64,000 nucleotides of DNA from contig JAUJYN010000012.1 in the NCBI GenBank assembly GCA_030737835.1, forward strand, positions 10,898,729 to 10,962,728, given 5' to 3'. Within the stretch, counting starts at the first letter, position 1. Every line of letters starts with the position of its first letter. The translations under genes were made by a program, and so were the position numbers. Positions 58,761 through 64,000 of this stretch are shown piece after piece. This stretch comes from Acorus gramineus. Lineage: Eukaryota; Streptophyta; Magnoliopsida; Acorales; Acoraceae. The notes beneath the pieces are model-generated. The model was not told the DNA's origin. It did not search any database and worked only from the letters and a program-made list of their open reading frames with translations.

Positions 58761-60679
58761 TGTATCATGCAATAAAAAAATTGGAACGTTTTTTTTTTTT
58801 TTTTTGTTATTTAGGTAATTTTGGTATAATTTAGGTATGTTTTGGTGTAATTTTGATGAAAAACAATTTATGTAATTTTTGTGTAAGTTAAGTAAGTTTT
58901 TGTGTAAAATTCATAAGAATTTCAAAATTCAAATTTTAAAATAGACAAATTTTAGAGTGGGATATATTTTTCAAAATAGGCAAATCCAAATTAATGTGAA
59001 AGATTAATAAGAGAAAAAAGAAGATTTGGGTTAATGGGATCTATTTTTAATGGAGGGTATATCTGTATTTTGCTATTTTACCCTTTTTAAAAAGTAAACA
59101 AGCCAACCAATAAGATTCTTATTATGATACCTCATGGGACTTGTGAATGGGGCCTATGAGTTGGGCCTGGATATCATCACTCAACAGGTTATACATCTCT
59201 TTCAATTTACATGACATCATAAGGATTCATCGTAGGTGTGCCACGATCATTAGAGAATTTGTGATTAGAGTTTCTCTCATTGTAGAAAGCACTGAGTGTG
59301 AGATCCAGTGGGGTGATTAAGCTTTTGTCGCTGCTCGTGGGTGAGAAGAAGAGTAAGCATTTCGAACGAAGGTAGGTTCATTTGATCTTGTTTGAATAGA
59401 GGAAACAAAAGGGTCAGATTCTGGACCAAGTCGATGTATAGGTAATCAAGTTTGAATCAGAAATAGATTCAGTGATTGCAGTAAGTGAATCACGAGGTTC
59501 TTAATTTTTCAGAGATATTGAGCCATAGAAAGGGAGCATTTGGTGGTGATATAAAATTGCCCCCAAAGAGCTGATTGTTGGGCACGAGATTGTTGCAAAC
59601 ATGGTTGGGAAAGAGTGATCCAAACATCTCTAGAGGTGGAAAGCCCGATGACTTGAGATGTTAGACTGGGATCAAGGGTGGCATTAATGCAACCCGTTAC
59701 AAAATGGTCTTGCTTTCTCCAAGTAATGTACTAAGGATTTGGAGTTTCTTGACCGTCAACTGAAGATGTTTTTGATGGTTGTGAAATGGTTCCCTCAACA
59801 AAACCAATTAGGTATGTGGAAATCACAGTCCAGAAGAATGCTTATTCTTTTACGTGGTGCATGATAAAAAGATACAAAGTAGCCATGGCTAAGCAGCTCT
59901 TTATTCTTTCATCATCAATAATAAACAAATAAACAAAATAAAAATATAAAAAAATCACAGTTATGCATATATAATACAATTATATTCATTTATTTGGGTA
60001 GGCATCAGCAGCGGGCTTGTCTGGCCAGCGGGCCTGAGTCGGGCGGGCTCGTGGCTAAATAAACAAATCCAAGCATTGCTTGTGGGCCCGGCCTTAAGCC
60101 CATGGGTGGGCATGCATGCCCAAATTTAAAACATGTTATTTTTTAAATTTTTTTATTTTAAATTGTCTATTTATATATAAATGTTAAAATAACATAAAAT
60201 TAAAAATATAATGTTAAGAAAAAATATTCACATCAATTAAATTTTTAAAAATAAAATATAAAATGAATTAATTATTTATAAACAGAATCACTATCTAAAT
60301 AAATTGACACCTACATAAATGTTAATAATTTACATAATTCAAGTGCAACACCAATAAAAATTATATAAAATTACATCTGACTTAAACCTGCAGGCCAACC
60401 TGAATGGATCTAGTTTGGGTTAACCTGTGGACTGGGCCCAGATCACGTTTGGCTCTACTGGGGACCTTAGATTTGGTCATACATTGACTTGACCCAAGTC
60501 AATGTCAAATGCATGGTGGTCCACCATCATTAATGTAACTATGTGACATGTTTTTTAATTTCTGATGTTCAGACCTGCCAGTGTCCTGAAACCATAAAAA
60601 AACGAGTCAGGATCACCGATGCAAAAATCAACACAATTGGGGGAAAAATAATTGAAGGAAAGAATTTAAAAAAAAAAAA
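58761..60679. other. Spacer upstream of the DUF247 gene
   Basis: No gene recognised. Bases 60000-60120 and 60380-60440 have GC-rich words (GGCGGGCTCG, GGGCCCGGCC) typical of old repeats. The region 59150-59850 is less AT-rich but without a sustained frame. Confidence 0.35.
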
Positions 60680-63663
60680 ATGGATGGAGTTGATACCGTA
60701 ATAGATTATGAGGTGAAGGCATCGACGGGCCCCTTCATGAGCAAGCTCGACGAGTCCTTCATCCGTCGTTGGCGCGAAGAGCCTATCTCCATTTTCCGAG
60801 TGCCACGAACCCTCCAAATCCAGGACCCGGAAGCCTACGCGCCGACCGTAGTCTCCATCGGCCCATACCATTGGTCCAAGCGCAACAGAGAAAACCTGAT
60901 TGACATGGAGAAGCGCAAGCATCGAATTACGCGCCGCTTGTTCTTCATGAATTCCAACCCGGAAGCAATGGCGGCCAAGTGCCTCCAGGAGGTGAACGCG
61001 CTAGAGAAGCGCGCGCGGAGCTGCTATGCAGACGAAGAGATCGATATGGAAAGCCAGGAGTTCACCGAGATGATGGTCTTGGATGGTTGCTTCATCATCG
61101 GCGTGCTACTCTTCTTAAAAGGGCAAAATTTTTGTTGGGGTGAAAAATCTGGCGAGGAGAGGGAGGTGGTTGTCATGCAGGAAGTCCCTCTTATTGTTGA
61201 GGATCTGATAAAGCTTGAGAATCAGATCCCTTTCTTCATCCTCGAGACACTCTACCGCTTGCTCGTGCCCCAAAATCCTCCCTTAATAAGTTTCAAATAC
61301 TCCATATCACATCTAGCCGTGAATCTCCTCAGAAAGTTGGACCCTGCAGGCAGTTGTCGATGCATCGACACCGGTAATCTCAAAGCGCATCATCACCTTC
61401 TCCATCTGTTCTACCAGATTCTATTATACGATGATCCGGAAGCGCCGAAGGTGTACTCCCGCGATGCTGATGATCCGGAAGCGCCGAAGGTGTCCTCTAG
61501 CGATGATGATTCGAAAGGGGCGGAGGTGCACTCCAGCGATGATTATCTGGACATTGTCAAGATCAAGTCAAGTTATGCCCCTGATGACGGGCCTACCGTA
61601 CAGTTCAGGTGATCTAATAATTTTTTTTTTTTTACGTGATCAATTAAAGTAGCTGACTTGGAATTTGTTTAAAGGAAAAAAAAAATTGAACTTCACGACC
61701 TAGTGGTTTTTATACTGTTTCTTTTTTTTTTCTTATATATTAGATAATTTTTTACATATGATTATCCACTATTTGAGACATTATTTTTTCTTAAAATTCT
61801 GAGAATTGTTGCGGATGTGATAGGATGTGCTCAAATGGTTTTTGATATTTTGGGACCAAATAATTGTTATGTTTTTCGCTGGCCCGATTAAATACTTGTT
61901 CCCCTGTATGGCGTGACTCGTGAGAAACAAGCTTGTAGTAAAAAATTTGTTTTGATAGAATAAACTCTGATAATTATGTCTGGATAAGCTAGGATAAGAC
62001 CTGATAACTATTCTAAGGAAATGTTAGAATTGTTTAATCAGGCCTTATCTATGCTAATGGATAAGCATATTCTTCTCTCTCATTTTAAAAAAGTTATTTC
62101 ACTTAACAGTCTCACACAGATTTTAAAAACTGTTACATCTATCAAATCAATCATACATTTCTCATACTATTTTCAGGGGTATAGTTGTCATTTAAAAAGT
62201 TATAAACTCTTATTCATCCATTATCAATCATTTATCATCACTTTATCCAAGATGAATCATACAACAAAAAAATCATTTTTACGTTTTCCAATGAGAATAA
62301 CAGAAAATGCAACCAAATAAAAAATTATTTATTCAGTCTGAATTATTGTCTATCCTAGTATAGCTATCAGGAGCGAATAACCCAATGTCACACTCCATTC
62401 GGGGTTATGTTTTGATTGATATTATGAAAGAATGAATTTTGGACCACGGTTTGGGGTGCTGCATGTTTGTTTATTTGACGTTCACAATGTACTTATTGTC
62501 TCATTATTAAAATATTTGTTATGATTGTTAAACCCAATTTGTTATTGGCTATTATAAATTTTAAGGATGAAATTAAGGAGAGGAAAGCTAAATAACATTA
62601 AAAAAATAAATTATTGTTCTTCCTTTTCTTCCTCTTCTTGATTTTCTGAAACAGGTGTCTCTTTTGTACTATGTTTAGCTTATCTAATTAATAACAACCG
62701 AAAGTGCATGTTGCTTTCTTTAATTTTGGGAAAATTAATTGCATGTATTTTATTTCCAACCATGTATTTATGAGGTCCTAGCAATTTTCACTTTCCCAAA
62801 ACACCCTCAAATTTGTGTTATTGAAATCCATCCCTTCTGTCCACTTCCTAGCAATCTTCATTAAGATTTTGATCAAGCCTTAGGAATTGATAGAGTCTTG
62901 CCAGTTGAGTTCTATCTCAGGAATGAAGGATGTTGGTGGAATCTCTGCCTAAGGGGGCATAGGGTGCAAAGCTTCTCATATATCATGATTCCATCTTAAT
63001 TTCTCTTTCTTATTATATATGAGTCCTTCAAAATCTCATATTGCACCATTTGTCTTAAACTCTTAATGTAGTTTGAACACTGAGGCTCCCCGAGAGAGAG
63101 TTTCAAACTGGATGAGGAGCGCGGTGGAGCTACAAGAGGCTGGGATCAAGTTCAAGGGAAAGAAAGATTGCAACTTCCTACACGTGTCTTTCAGAGATGG
63201 TGTACTCGAGATCCCAACACTCCGCATCTTTGAGCGCACAATTCCAATGTTGAGGAATCTCATCGCATTCGAGCAATGTTATCCTGAAACGAGTAAACAC
63301 GTCACCTACTTTGCGGACTTGATGGACAGCCTAATAGACACGTTGAGGGATGTCAATGTTCTCCAAGACGCAGGGATCTTGAAGATCGGCTTGAACAACC
63401 AAGAGGAAGTGGCACACCTCTTCAATCGGCTATGTAAGCATGTCTTCTACAACAACAGCAGGAGCTACCTCGGCAATGTGTATCGCGATGTGAACCGCTT
63501 CTGTGACTCGAAGTGTCATAGGTGGAGGGCGTTGCTTGTGCGTGAAAAATTCAGCAATCCTTGGGCGATTATCTCCCTGGTGGTAGCCTTCATCTTCTTG
63601 GTCCTCGACCTCCTGCAGACATTCTACAGCGTGTTGGGCTACTACCATCCTCCATCCCCTTGA
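60680..63663 (+). CDS. DUF247 (UPF0481) membrane protein
   Basis: Two exons, 60680-61608 and 63072-63663, encode 506 residues, normal for DUF247. Family blocks seen are IFRVPRTLQ, YAPTVVSIGPYHW, MMVLDGCFIIGVLLF, DLIKLENQIPFFILE and, in exon 2, IPTLRIFERTIPMLRNLIAFEQC. A single hydrophobic anchor near the C-terminus (about residues 474-497) suggests attachment to the plasma membrane. DUF247 genes are plant-specific; members take part in grass self-incompatibility, but this copy gives no sign of that role. Before the exon junction lies an acidic insert of 13-residue repeats (DDPEAPKVYSRDA and variants). The intron holds repeat-like DNA (about 61940-62330). Confidence 0.9.
61432..61546 (+). repeat. 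39-base tandem repeats inside DUF247 exon 1
   Basis: Two good copies start GATGATCCGGAAGCGCCGAA, followed by a diverged third. Because 39 is a multiple of 3 the frame is kept. Confidence 0.7.
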
Positions 63664-63704
63664 GATACAACACAAAGAGGCCACTATGTAACATGCGTTT
63701 GTGT

Positions 63705-63710
63705 AATAAA
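63705..63710 (+). terminator. Polyadenylation signal of the DUF247 gene
   Basis: AATAAA 42 bases after the stop codon, followed by a T-rich stretch. Confidence 0.55.
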
Positions 63711-63766
63711 GATTTATGATGAAATCGTGTGTGGAATTTTATCTTGTTACATGTAATAATGTTTAT

Positions 63767-64000
63767 TATAGGCAGTGTTTAAAATATCGATTTTATCGAT
63801 ATATCGAAAAGGGTCTAAATCGATACATCGATCGATATATCGATTTTTTTTTTTTTACTAAAAAATAGAAAAAAATGAGAAAAATGAGAAAAAAAAATAT
63901 ATAAAAAAATAGAAAAACAGAAAAAGATAATATACATACTTAAAGCATCTCCAAAAGCCTCCTCAATGTTTTCTTATATGGTAAGGAAAAAAATGCTCCC
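63767..64000. repeat. ATCGAT-rich repeat, cut by window edge
   Basis: Begins about GGCAGTGTTTAAAATATCG and carries several ATCGAT words with ATATATCGAT palindromes, then poly-A/T. It looks like the end of a transposon; the class cannot be told. Confidence 0.4.

Noticed and set aside
1..64000. CRISPR array, phage or bacterial gene cluster
   Set aside because: Introns, plant families and transposon types show plant nuclear DNA; no regularly spaced identical repeats were seen.

Overview
This is plant nuclear DNA. Genes carry GT-AG introns and are separated by AT-rich spacers full of small transposons and old retroelement pieces. The protein families are those of flowering plants: an S-domain lectin receptor, a PTC52-type Rieske oxygenase, germin-like proteins, an Ariadne RBR ligase, DUF946/Vps62 and DUF247. 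Several genes (RBR ligase, fucosyltransferase-like, germins, DUF247) use GC-rich codons in an otherwise AT-rich window. I cannot name the species or place it more precisely than angiosperm from sequence alone.

Layout. 1-1129 (-): 5' part of a G-type lectin S-domain receptor-like gene, cut by the window edge. 1130-9154: spacer with foldback transposons, a decayed LINE and a small AT-rich repeat family. 9155-17530 (+): seven-exon plastid Rieske protein like PTC52/TIC55. 17531-23092: repeat-rich spacer. 23093-26488: two nearly identical germin-like genes, divergently transcribed from an inverted duplication. 29718-32246 (+): four-exon RBR E3 ligase. 33896-35557 (+): intronless type II membrane glycosyltransferase-like gene. 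39063-41170 (-): three-exon DUF946/Vps62 gene with a duplicated first exon 1.5 kb upstream. 43800-49780: nested transposons and MITEs. 49784-57243 (-): eight-exon plastid alpha/beta hydrolase. 57740-58100 (+): broken aspartic-protease fragment. 60680-63663 (+): two-exon DUF247 gene.

The genes do not form an operon-like or obviously co-functional cluster; each looks independent. The PTC52-like enzyme and the alpha/beta hydrolase are both predicted to be plastidial, but nothing else links them.

The most notable structure is the set of long-inverted-repeat (foldback) elements. Several are bounded by 9-bp direct repeats, the target-duplication length of Mutator-like transposons. One family (termini GGGTTAAA...TTTAACCC) has four copies here, with sizes from about 0.3 to 1.2 kb explained by a roughly 91-bp unit in its arms. 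In two cases a paralogous sequence inside the same window gives the unoccupied target site. Exon boundaries were derived by hand from splice signals, reading frame and family knowledge; no search was run.
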